Assembly: GCF_018320785.1 (NCBI RefSeq)
Contig: NC_054868.1
Coordinates: 48,181,874 to 48,245,873, forward strand
DNA length: 64,000 nucleotides
Origin: Cheilinus undulatus
Taxonomy: Eukaryota; Chordata; Actinopteri; Labriformes; Labridae
Direction: 5' to 3'
A program made the position numbers and the translations under genes. Numbering within the stretch: position 1 is the stretch's first letter; every line of letters begins with the position of its first letter. The notes under the pieces are model-generated. The model saw only the letters and a list, made by a program, of their open reading frames with translations. It was not told where the DNA came from and made no database searches. This document shows, piece after piece, positions 11,301 to 23,300 of this stretch.

Positions 11301-14300
11301 GTTGGCATGTAAGTCTCATTTCCTTTTCATTAAGACTAACAAGCACTCACCTTAAAGAAGAACTGAATTCCTCCCTTAGGCCCCGCCTCATTCTGTTCTC
11401 TTGGCTCCAAAGTTTCAGTCTGTTCTCTCTCTGATTTGGTTTGTTGTTCAGGCACACTGATGGTTCCCATGGCCAGATGCAGCTGCTCTAAGGGATCTAA
11501 GGGTTCAGCTGCTAGTCTTCCAGCAGGTTCCGCATTGGATTCAGTGTTATCGCTCATAGAATCAGAGGAAAACTCATGTCCTTCATCAGTTGGTTCATCA
11601 CTGCCTCCCTCTTGCCCTCCAGGAGATGACAGCGATGCTTCAATCAGGCTACAGCGGTTGCCTGCATCTCCACCCCTTGCACCTTCTCCTCCTGTGCTGT
11701 ACGCAGCAGAAAGTGACAGAGTGTCGCTCTCAAATGAGCACTCGGAAAGAGCTTCAGAGCTGCTTCCACCTGCAGCTCTTGGACGATCTTGTCTTGGTTG
11801 TTGAAACACTGGCAGCCCTCCTACAGCCTCCATGTCTTCCTGCTCCAGCTCCAGGCTGAACTGGGTTGGAGTCTCACTGGAGGCTGTGTCTGAGGTGCTA
11901 TCCTCAGGTGGGGGGTTAGGGTTAAGATTAGGGTTAGGCTGAGGAGATTCTTGTGGAGTCCGTGGTCCACCAATACGGAAGGAAGAGGAGGTCTGAACCT
12001 GACACTTGCTTGGGGAAACACGCCGCAAGTGGGGAATGGTGTCCACATTCTGGGTTGGCGTCAAGACTCGGTTGAGTGGCGGGAACTTGAGTTCTGAGGG
12101 TCGAGGGTGAGGCTGGTGTTGGGAACGTGGGTGATGCTTGGGGCTACGGGGAGTGGTAGAGGAATGGATCTTGGTGCGAGGAGTAGGGCAGGAAGAAGAG
12201 ATGATTGAGGTTTTAGGGGAGGTGATAGCATGAGAACGCCGTGATGGTGAGGAACCAGAAGGAGTATTAGGACCAGCAGGGATCACCCAAGCTTTAGTGG
12301 CACTCTTCGTAGGAGTCTTTGTTGGAGTTCTTGGTGGTGTCTTTGTTGGGGTATGTGGAGGAGTTTTGGCATTACTTCTAGGTGTTGATTTTGGAGTGGT
12401 TTTGGAAGTATTCCTTGGTCTTTGGTTGCTCAGGAGCTGCTGTTGCTGTTCTGTAAGTTTCTGCATGTCCTTCTGTAGCGACTGCAGAGCTTCACTTAAT
12501 TTCTGCACCACTTCATTGTACTCAACTATGACACCTTCACCTTTCTCCTTCTCTGCTTCCTTTTCTTTCTCTGCTCCTTTCTTACTATCGATAGAAAATG
12601 TGACCTGCTTCTCTAATCGAGGAGGATTGGACACAGATGGCTTCTCCTTCTCGCCTTCTTTCTCTTGGTCTTTCTTTGCCTTCTCTTCCTTCTCCTCTTC
12701 TTGCTTCAGCTGTTCCTCCATCCGAGTGAGTCGCTCCTCAAGGGTAAGATTATCCTCCTCCGTTCCTTCGCCTCCTCCCTCTCCTTGCTCTCTTTTCAGC
12801 TGAAGGAAAGCAGTTTTCCCAAGCCTCTGTCTATGCTTGGCAAAAATGGCTTCTATACGTCGTTTTTGGGCTTCAATACTTTTTCGCTTCTCTTCCAGGC
12901 GAGCCCCCAACTCCCAGGCCTCTGAGCCCGGCTCAGGACCTCTTGGCCCTGGGCTCTCCTGGCGCCCTGGTGCTCCTGCTGGGGTGGAAGGTGTATGAGG
13001 AGTGCCTGGGGTTGTGGGGGTTGAAGTAGACTCTTCTCCAGGGGCAGCTGGATGTCTCCGTCTACTGTCCCGTCGCTCAGCGAAGCTCGTCATACGTGGA
13101 CTGTTGTTGGTGCTGTGGTTTCCTTGGCGGCTGCTACTGGGTCGAATATTACCTGGGGCGTTCCTCGGGGTGTCATCTGAGGCTTCGGAGGAGTCAACGC
13201 TTCCGTCTCGAAGAACAGAGTCGTCATCTCGTGACATATCTGAGGAGCGACCAGATCTCTCCCTCCTCTCTCCCCTTCCTTGCCTTTTTGAATCAACAAC
13301 TTCTCCAACGGGTCGATAGAGGATGCCAGAGCGACAGGGGGCAGAGCTGCTTAGCTGTGGATTATCCTCCTCTGGGGAGTGAAGGAAGAAACCAGCAGGA
13401 GCTCCTTCAGGACGTAACCTTGCCTCTGGCCTTCCTCCCAGGAGTCCTCTTCCACCTTTCTCTGATGTCTTCCCCTTCTTTCGATCTTTGTTGCCCGGAC
13501 TATGAACCACCTGGAGTGCCTCCTCGATGGTTGGCAGCTCTCCCAGTGGTGCCGCGTGTGCGTAAGGACCCCAGGATGAATGCTGCGATGGCACTGAAGC
13601 GCTGACCAGGTGGCTGAAGTCCTCAGGAGGTGAAGTCATGGCAGGGATGCCGGTGGTGAGGCTGTCATTGCTGACGGAGCGAAAGACAGAATCTATTGGG
13701 TTTCCCATGACAATGTCAACATCACTGTCCAGTCCAAATGGGATGCTGAAAGCCACTGCTGACAGAGGACGACTGCAGAGAGGGAGATGACGACGGCAGG
13801 GTGGACAAATGGATGAGTTGTGCCAAATGAAAATGGAAAAGCAGAAACCACAGAAGCCAAAGTAAGAAGATTAAAATGGAGATAAAACATAAACGCAACA
13901 CAACATTTACTATAAAGATCAGAGGAACCTTTCAGGTTAAGTACCTGATTTGTTTCTTTGTCCAACTTTTGTTTTCTGGAAAGAGAAGCATAAAAATCTC
14001 TTAAAGTCTGCTCTGCTTTTATACCAACACTGCATTTGCAATTTGTTCTTGTTCTTACCTGGAGACACAGGGGAGGAGATTGGCACAAAGGGTTGTTTGA
14101 AGATGAAGGATGGAGAACCACTAAAACATAAAAACAACACCATGTTATTTATCCACACATACTCATCTAAAGCTAATGAAAACTGTGACTCCCATTAAGA
14201 TATGCGTGTTGTGCAACTTGAATTCAAAGCCAAAATGATTTTGCTAGCCACTGCTTCAAATTTTTTCTGGGATTGTTTCATGCATGTTTCAGCTGGGTCT

Positions 14301-17300
14301 GCTTGAACTGTATTTTAAAATTCTATTTAGGTTTAAACTTTTTTTTATCAGATGATGTTTTTCGGTTTGGAGTTGCTGAAAGCATTCCCACCAGACAAAA
14401 AGATTTCCTGATTCCTCTAGTTGATCAGACATGTATTTGGGGTACAGATGCCTGGGGTGATCAGCCACTCACACTGAAATGCATGATTGATAGGTCGGAG
14501 TTAATGCTTTTACTCATCACCACCAAAACTGACCACCTGTGGTAAATACCTGTGGTGTCTACAGCTGAGACAAGCACTGTGTGTGTCATGTAGTATAATT
14601 ATACAGGGCAATTCAACTGCTAACCATGAACTACTGCCATTACACTGTCTGCTTGTAAAGGATTGACATTATGCCTGTACAACATAGTTTCAGTTTTTGA
14701 TTCTTGTTTTGTTAAATAAACTTTATTTATAAAATCTGTCGGTTACATTCATGAAATAACCACACTGCAAAAATTAGAAGATTAAGAAACATTTCATGAA
14801 TGAAATAGAGAAAAAGATCAGAGGTGTGATCCAGGATTAAAGTATGCATAAATCCATTTTAGCAGTAGTTACATGAGCAGTGGCTCACTTTAGCTTCATT
14901 AGTTTTAGCTAAAGCTCACATAACAACACCACCTAGGCGGTTAAAGCTACTACAAAAACCAATGTTGCGAAGTTAGATCTAGAAACGTGAGTTTTAGCAA
15001 ACGTTGCTTAAGCTAACATAGCTACATTACCTACATAATTAGCATTACTACATAAGCCAGTGTAGCTAAGTTAGATTTATCAATGTGAGCTTTAGCAAAC
15101 ATTGCTTAAGCTAACATAGCTACACTACCTACATAATTAAAATTAATACGTAAGCCAATGTAGCTAAGATCTCTTTAGCAACATGAGCTTTAACAAACAC
15201 AGAAAAAGCTAACAAAGCTACAAAGATAATGTTTCTACTTGCTCATATGGCTGCTTTTTGGGCTTAGCTTTAGCTACATTAGCTATTTAGTTCCGTTGTT
15301 TATAGCTATGGAGATTACGTATCTACTTGCTCATATAGCTGCTTTTGAGCTTAGCTTTAGCTACATTAGCTATGGAGTTCCATTATCTGTAGCTACAGAG
15401 ATAACGTATCTACCCGCTTATATAACTGCTTTGTGAACTTAGCTTTAGTTACATTTGCTAAGTAGCTATGTTATCTGCAGCTAAGTTAGCTTTAGCAATG
15501 TGAGCTTTTGCAAACATAGCCAAAGCTAACTTAGCTACGTAGATGCATAGCTGCTTTGTGTGCTTAGCTTTAGCTATACTAGCTATGTAGCTACATAGCT
15601 GCAGATTTTTTCGGTCAGCTTTATGAAACATTTTGTAATCAGGTTTCACAACTTTATTTTTTTTAACCCTGACCCTTACCTTAACCTTTACCCTAAATGG
15701 AAGTTTAATCTGATTATTTTTAGAAAGTTTTAGCGTATATTTCTGTTCTGGGATATACAGTATGTCTGTTGAATGGTCTGCTAGACTGTGTTGCCTCTAT
15801 TTGCCAGTTTGATTGTTGTATGTTTTAAGTTTGGTGGGTGAAAATGACTTTAGTGTAGGTTAATAAAAGGTCATCATGATGTGTTGAAATGTTATTTCAT
15901 GATTATTATTTCACGTTATTTCAAATGTAATTGTTGGTCTTGGATAAAAACAGCTCGAGGTAATTTTGTTTTCTCAGCAATATAAAATTTCATCAGTTTG
16001 ATCATGCAAACAAGTGAATGTTCTGTCTACTAGACTACTTAGACTGTTTAGACTATGGGCTTATCTTTTTTAGTCTATTAACTGCACAAACTAATTTCTG
16101 GAGCACATTAAATAAATAGTTCATCACATCTTGTTTTTCACTTATCCCTTTTGCAGGATTCTTGTTGCATTGCTGCTTGGAGGTTTTTGCTCTGCTCTGT
16201 TGAACAAAGTCAGTAAAAGCATGTTTTTGACTGAATAAGGGTGACTTTTGTGCTTTTTTTATCAGGTTACACTGCCATCTGTAAGGGAGATCCATGTACA
16301 CTACAAGGCTAGGTAGACAACCACTGAACCAACTGCTGTAACAAAACAAAAATATGACCAGTGTTGGTATTAGCAGAAGAAAAAATCTGATCAGGACATC
16401 CCTGAATTTGGGGTATTAAGGTTGGGAGGATGAGATGATACCTGTTGCTGTTCCCGTTCAAAGGACTGGTGCAGTCTAGAAAACCTGAGATGTCTGAAAG
16501 ATAGAGGAAAATCTTTTAGATATTCATATTTCAAACACTCACGAGTCCGATTTTTAAAGCTAAAGAAATGTTTGTGATAATGTTCTGGATGTCACTTGCC
16601 TGTGAGATCAATGGGCTGGATGGGCTTGACAAAATCAGGCTTCTTCACCTCAAACCACTCCAGCAGCTCAGCGATGAAGCTCATGATGTTCAGCTGAGGA
16701 GAAAAGCACATTAGGTTACCCTGGAGGTGACTCACTATTGATGAGATCACGAAGAGCAGAATAGGGACAAAGATTTGCTGACTTCATTCACAGGAGAAGT
16801 GACACTCTGAAGAGAAATATTTGGCACAGGAACATCATCTCATGGAGCAAAGGGATTCAGATGAAAAAGTGGACTGGCACCTTAAACTGGGCTGGAAATT
16901 CTGCTTCCACTACCATCTGTTCACTCCCGTTGAATTTGATTATTATTATTTTCAAGTTATTTCAGGATCTTTATCCAACAGACACATTTCTGGTAGTGGT
17001 AGTGTTCTAGTTCCAGTTTGTCATTGGAGTAGTATTGACCCAGCACCTTTTGAGCAGGATTTGACTGCTGCAGGAAAGCAGCCCACGTTAAAAGCAAAAA
17101 ATGGGAAAATACATTGGCAGAAGTGCGATCCCAGAGCCCAGAGTTAGTTATCAGACATCATTTAAGCTTTTTTATTTAGCTTTATTAACAAATATCTGCA
17201 TATATGTGCAGAAAAATGTACAGATGAGATCATGAATTTCAACTCCAACTTGAAGCAATTCTCTAACCAGTGGGTACAATAATTGGCTGATATTTTGAGG

Positions 17301-20300
17301 TCAGTGAAGTGATGTTTTTCTTCCACTAAGTCTTCACTGTGGAGCTGCTTTTGAGCACTCTAGTGCATATTCGTCCTCAAAATAAAAACAACTGTACTGC
17401 AAATTTAAAGGGCTGAAATGCTTACATGCAGAACAGGAGGCGCGTAGAGCAGATCTTCCACAGCCAGGGGGCAGCAGCTCTGCAAACTGCTCTCACAAAA
17501 CTCTTTAATGAGCTGCAGGTTGTAGAGACTGTCAGCCACTGACATGGTGTCCTTCAGGCACACATCTGTATGGAGCAGAGAGACATATTTTTAATGTGTA
17601 GTGCTGTGTATGAATTATTTGACTTGTGGATTATTTACAAAGGAGGATTTCCAAGAGTTATTCCAAAAGCGGCAAAAAATATAAGATGAATAACCAAAAA
17701 CACATTTTGTATGTTTCATGTTTGTGTTTTCCATTATGTCTTTTATTATTTGTGGGTCCTTGTATTACATTATTAAGATTTAGAAATTTAAAAACTGTCT
17801 CCAAAAAGAATACAAAATTTTTCCTCCAAAGAAATAAAGTATATGTTTTTAAGAATCCAAGGGCTCTATCATACATCAAGTTGTCATTACAACAGGAGGC
17901 TAAATAACTTAAGACAGACTGGTTACAGATGGTGAATCTCTGAGGGCCACTCTTACAGACCGTTCATCTGAAACACTGTCTCTTTCAGAACAGAAGAACC
18001 ATAATTTGCCGGTAAAAAGTTTTAGATTATTTTTTTAAGCTCCACTTTATTAATAAATTCTGGTTACATTCATGACCTAAAAACACTGCAAACGTTACAG
18101 ACTAAGCATCATTTCATACACAAAATAGAGAAAAAGGTCAGAGGTCTAATCTGGGATTCAATTATGTATAGACCTGATTTAAAAGTTTTACTTTGATGGA
18201 GTATTGCTTTGGCTGTAGCTAAAGGTAACATAGCTACACTAACTATGTAAATAACATTACTGCACAAGCCAATGTAGCTTAGTAAGCTTCGGCAACATAA
18301 GCTCTGGCAAATGCAGCTAAAACTAATGTTGCTACATAGAGAATATGAGCTATTTAGCTAACATAGCAGCTTAGTTTTGGCTACATTTGCTACTTTATCT
18401 ACAAAGCTTATGCAGCTAACAGAGCTACATTAGCTATGGGTGCTGTGTTAGTATGTTTTCACAGAGGATTACCTTTTTCCTGTAGCAGACTGTTTATTCG
18501 GCTTTATTAAATGTTTTGTAAGCAGGTTTTGCAGGTTGCGGTTTCAGCTTTTAAGATTTGGTATCATTCCCCTTTCCATAACCCTCAACAGAAGTTTGAT
18601 ATGAATCTATTTAGAAAGTTTAAGTGTGCATTTCTGTTCTGAAAGAAACAGTGTCTAAGATAAACATTCTGTTAGAGTGGTCGACAGAGAAGTATGGTCT
18701 GCAGCCAGACCCCTCTCAACTAACCTGCAGGTGCAATTGTCCTGTAAGGAGAAGAGATCAGGTGCAACTCTGACATTTTCCTATCTTGAGGACACAGCCA
18801 ACACCTGCACCTTACTTTGTGTTCTGACAGCATGTGAGCATTAGTTATTGCATCCACAGTATCACACGTGCTTTCTACGCTGCAACCATGAAAAAAAGAC
18901 ATCTAGCACTTTTATTTAAAATCAGGACAAACAGAGGTGTGACACCTTGAAATGACGAGCCCATGACAGATTTGAGCTGAATAATTTTGCCCCCGAGTTG
19001 ACACAAGTCTGAGCTTAACATTTCATTCATGGATGTGGATATTATTAATGCACCACTATTTATACGTTGTAAAACACACTAAAAACTTGTATCAATTCCC
19101 TACTTGCAAGGAAAGTGAAAGAAAAGGAAATATTTCTTTCTGACACTCCTGATTCTTGTCATCTCTCGCTTTCCTTGTTCCACGCCCATCTCAACGCAAG
19201 TTGCAGAGAAAAAATAGGGATAGAGAAAAATTGTTGCTATCAATAGCACTGCTTCACACTGTATCACTTGAATGCTTGCATGCTATCAAGGTACTGCACT
19301 AGGATTCAGTGTGATGAAGCTGATTTTGTCGATGACACTCTCATGTCATGCGTAGTTAGGACATGGTGTTAGACCACCTGCAAGAGAATGTAGTCTGGGA
19401 TTCTGTAAAATAAATAATAATCATATGTTTTCAGCCCCAGGATCCTGTCCAATCCTGTCTGTATGTCTCTAGATTTTACTAATCAACAAGGTCACATTTT
19501 GTGGGGAAGTGTTCACCGTGTCTTTTTTGATCATTTCTGATGTTGTAGGAATGCGTCAGTTAACTAAAACTTAAATCCACAGCATTTTTCATCCAGTGAC
19601 CTTTGTGGGTTCTATGTGTTCAGTAACACGATGAAAGTAGAGAGCTGAAAAAGCCAGCTGGAGTTCAGTCTATTAAAGATTTAATAACTAAAATCCACTG
19701 TGTAAACAACAATGCCAGCCTGCAGGTGCACCTGTCTCTAATTGAAAATGAGAGCTGCTTTTACTCATGTTACTCCCGTTTTAGAGATGTATAAGTCAGT
19801 AGTAAAGTGAACAGTGTTTCTGTGCAAGATTACCATTCATGATGGAAACTTTTCTAAACAACAGGACCATCTTTTAAGTGAAGATGGATGCCTACATCAG
19901 CCAGAGATAAATATTTAATCCTGACCTGTGTACATGCATGTATGTGTGTTAACATCTGAGTATGTGTGTGTACCCTCAAGAGGCAGCAGGCTGGGGCAGT
20001 AGAAGTGCAGCACAGCAGCTATAGCACAGCCATTAGACAGATCTTTGACCGCAGAAACCAGAGGGAAAGTAGGAGTCAGCTTCGACTGCACTTTGTCCTT
20101 CCTATAGCGGATCTACAGAAGAGAAGACAGAAGGAGAGGGAGGAGAGAGGAAGGTGAAAAGAGAAGGAGTTGTGCAAAGACAGGAATCAGAAAGAGCAAA
20201 TGGGTAGAAAGAGGAAGGATTATAAAGCAGATTAAATCAAGTTAGAGGTATAAATAAAGGATGTGTTTAATAGGGTAAGAACAGTGATTTAAAGAAAGTA

Positions 20301-23300
20301 AAACCAGCAAAGACTATCCTTAAACTATGACGCCAGCCAAACTAGGGAGACTGCAGAGAAAACCCAACTGAACCAAAGCGCAAGACCAGTGATGCCTTAA
20401 ATAACATTTGCACACGCACACACAACCAGGAGGTGCAATGCAAAGGTTTTTGCAAAGACAGTGCAAAATTAACAAATCATTAATACAATGGGGGAAAAGT
20501 ACAACTGAAAATGTTAGTGATTGTTATGTTCTCCTCCAATGTCCATGCACAAACAGGCGACACTGTGGTGATAGGATTAAAAAAATACTTACTAATACAA
20601 GAAACAGTGTTTTTCTCGTGTATGACAAACCATTTCAACAGAATATTAGAACCACATTAGAGGAACAAATCTGACAGTTTGAGAGTAAAGTTGTCACTTT
20701 ATGAGAACGAAACTAAATTTACAAGAACTTTGGAAGTTGTAATGATAAAAGAGTTTCCTGCAGCCTGGTGTATTACTAGTTAAAGATAGAGATTGCCTCC
20801 CTGCATGGCTACCTGCCACTACCTTCCTATTGGATTTATAGTTGTATTATCATTCCTTAAAGCTCCACATGAACAGGCCCCTAATGTAATGTCTGAGTTT
20901 TATTCTCTTGTGATGTAGTTTTTTATTGTATTCAGGTTCAGGTTACTTTATTTGTCCCCGTAGGTAGATTTGTTTTGCAGTCAGTGAGAATACAACATCC
21001 ATTTCAGAACGCAGATCGCAGCACAGAAGCAACGCGAAACAAACAGGAAAAATGAAGGTTATTTAAAACCTCCTAAGACAGGAAGACCGTTTTAAAGCAT
21101 TTGCTCCCTCATTTTGTGAAATTCATCCATGAAACCAAAATGGTGGTGTTTAGTGAAAAACTCTTGGAGTGCATTTTTTGTTGAAAATATTTCTCAATTC
21201 AAATAACTCGTGGGTGGAGTTGTGTCTAGTCAATTTGGAAATGTCTAATGGGGCCACAATGATGTACAGATTTGGGGCAAGGAAGAAGTTATGGAGCGAG
21301 ATTGGGCGACAGATTTCAAAGCTGATGTCAGAGAATAATCACAAGTAAATATTACAAAAGGTGAATGAGATACAGCAACAGAACGGCAGCTTTCGATAGT
21401 AGTTTACAAGCCATATTCTGTGACGAAACATCCACCATTTTCACAGAGTTTAGAAGTATATGGATCTGTTGCACTGTGAGAAGATATGACGTATTACAAC
21501 TTTAATAACTAAGCAATCCTTGGTAATATTTTAGGTTAAGTACTCTAAAAATAAATTTAACAAAGATTTTGTATTACTTTTAATTAATTCTAGATTTTAA
21601 TGTGAAAATTCAGCATACAGATTGTTTGCAATCACATGATGTCAATGGCAGGTGAGCGTCAAGAAGTGAGGAACGATGATTTAGCTTCAATGGAGACGGA
21701 GGAACGTTAGTAAGAAACATACGTTGTGGAATTTCAGTTACCCGTTTTTTATATCTCTACAGCTATTAAAAAACTTCAAAAACAACTGAAAAGGTTTCAT
21801 CAGGAATTATTTTATTTATCAGTTTTTCAGAAATCCCCCATTCAGCTGTTAGTTCCATTTATAATTCATGTAAAAAACACTATTAGGACATTCATGATAA
21901 AAACTGAAGCGCCACAGGCCAGATTCGAACCCAGACCAACCGCGCCACAAACCATTAGGCCACCCAAGCCCTGAGCCAGCTCTTTTAAGAGCCAGTACCA
22001 TTTTTTCAATAATTTTTGCTCAGACCTTTAAACTGGCCACATTGATAACAAATGAAGAGCAGGCTGGAATCTTAAATAAGAGAGATTTTCCTCGCAATGA
22101 GGGAGGGACTTCAGCTGTGGAAAGCAAATTTAGCAAATTTAGTGTTTACAGGACCAACCGTGAGACATAAGATGAAGGTTTTTAATTCATGTCTTTGCTT
22201 TAATGTGACATTACTTTCAGGAATTGAAAGCTGCTTTCTGTGCAGAAATCACTTCCTGCCCCCCATTTGGAGTTCTTCAGTGTGATATGATGGCATCTGC
22301 AAATAATGTATTGTACCTTGGCTACTTTCTTCTCAGAATCGTTATTGTTCTTTAATGTGGCCCTAGTACTCCGAGGAAAAATATACCCAAAACAATCTTG
22401 AATGTGCATCAAGTGAAATTTAGTTTGGTTGATGTCACACAGCCTTGTTGGAGGAAGACTGGGATAAAAAAATCAGATCTGGTCTGTTTTCCTCCTACAA
22501 CACAGCTTTGTAACATTTACCTTAAATCAAAGCAGCGAGACATAAATAAATATGGATAAATACTGAAAAAGCTAATGGATTTTTATTGATCTGTCCAACC
22601 TCGGGGTTGGAGTCGTCATTAGTCTGCAGTCAGTCAGTCAGTCACTGGTCAACAGTGTGGGAGAGGTGTGGCGATTGGTCAGGTCTGTCAGTCAGGTGCG
22701 TTGCTACGGGAGACATGGAGGATGAGGGTGAGAGAAGAGCGAGGTGTAATACGTTACCACAGGCGGCTTATTCCCCGACTCCTTCAAACAAAAAGCGATA
22801 GCATGCTGGATGGGGGATGGCAGAGAGAGGGAAACAAGCATAAATGACAAGGGGGCCGGTCATCATGGGAACCGCCACACCACACAGTCACTGCTCAGGG
22901 GGAGGAGAGCAACAAGGGAGGAGGAGGAGGAGAAGAGGGGAGGAGGGGGCAAACAAAAGAGGGAGGAGGTTGTTGATCAAATAAATATGGAGATATTCTC
23001 TCTCCTAAACACCTCCTTCTCCCCCTCGACTCTGATCATCTTTGAGATGAAACCAATGACACCACAATGTCTAATCATCAGTTATCAACAATAATAAAGT
23101 GATAATCAGCAGTTAGAGGGCATTTTAGTGGCTTCTCATTGGTCAGAAGAAAAGGTCAACAGATATAGAACTATCATACACAAAGGCACTTTTCATTACA
23201 GCACAGATTAGAGCTATGTGTGGCATTTCCAGCAGGCACATTAAAGTCAGCCATACAGACAGACTCAGAGAGGTACAGAGATGAAGAGTTCACTTACAGG

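Noticed and set aside
12297..12803. 168-codon plus-strand ORF within camsap3 exon 11
   Set aside because: Antisense shadow of the TP/TK- and Glu/Lys-rich coding sequence; the minus frame matches CAMSAP3.
15660..15700. CCCTGACCCTTACC..CCCTAA, telomere-like
   Set aside because: Only a loose match to TTAGGG complement and part of the TIR element's flank; not a telomeric run.
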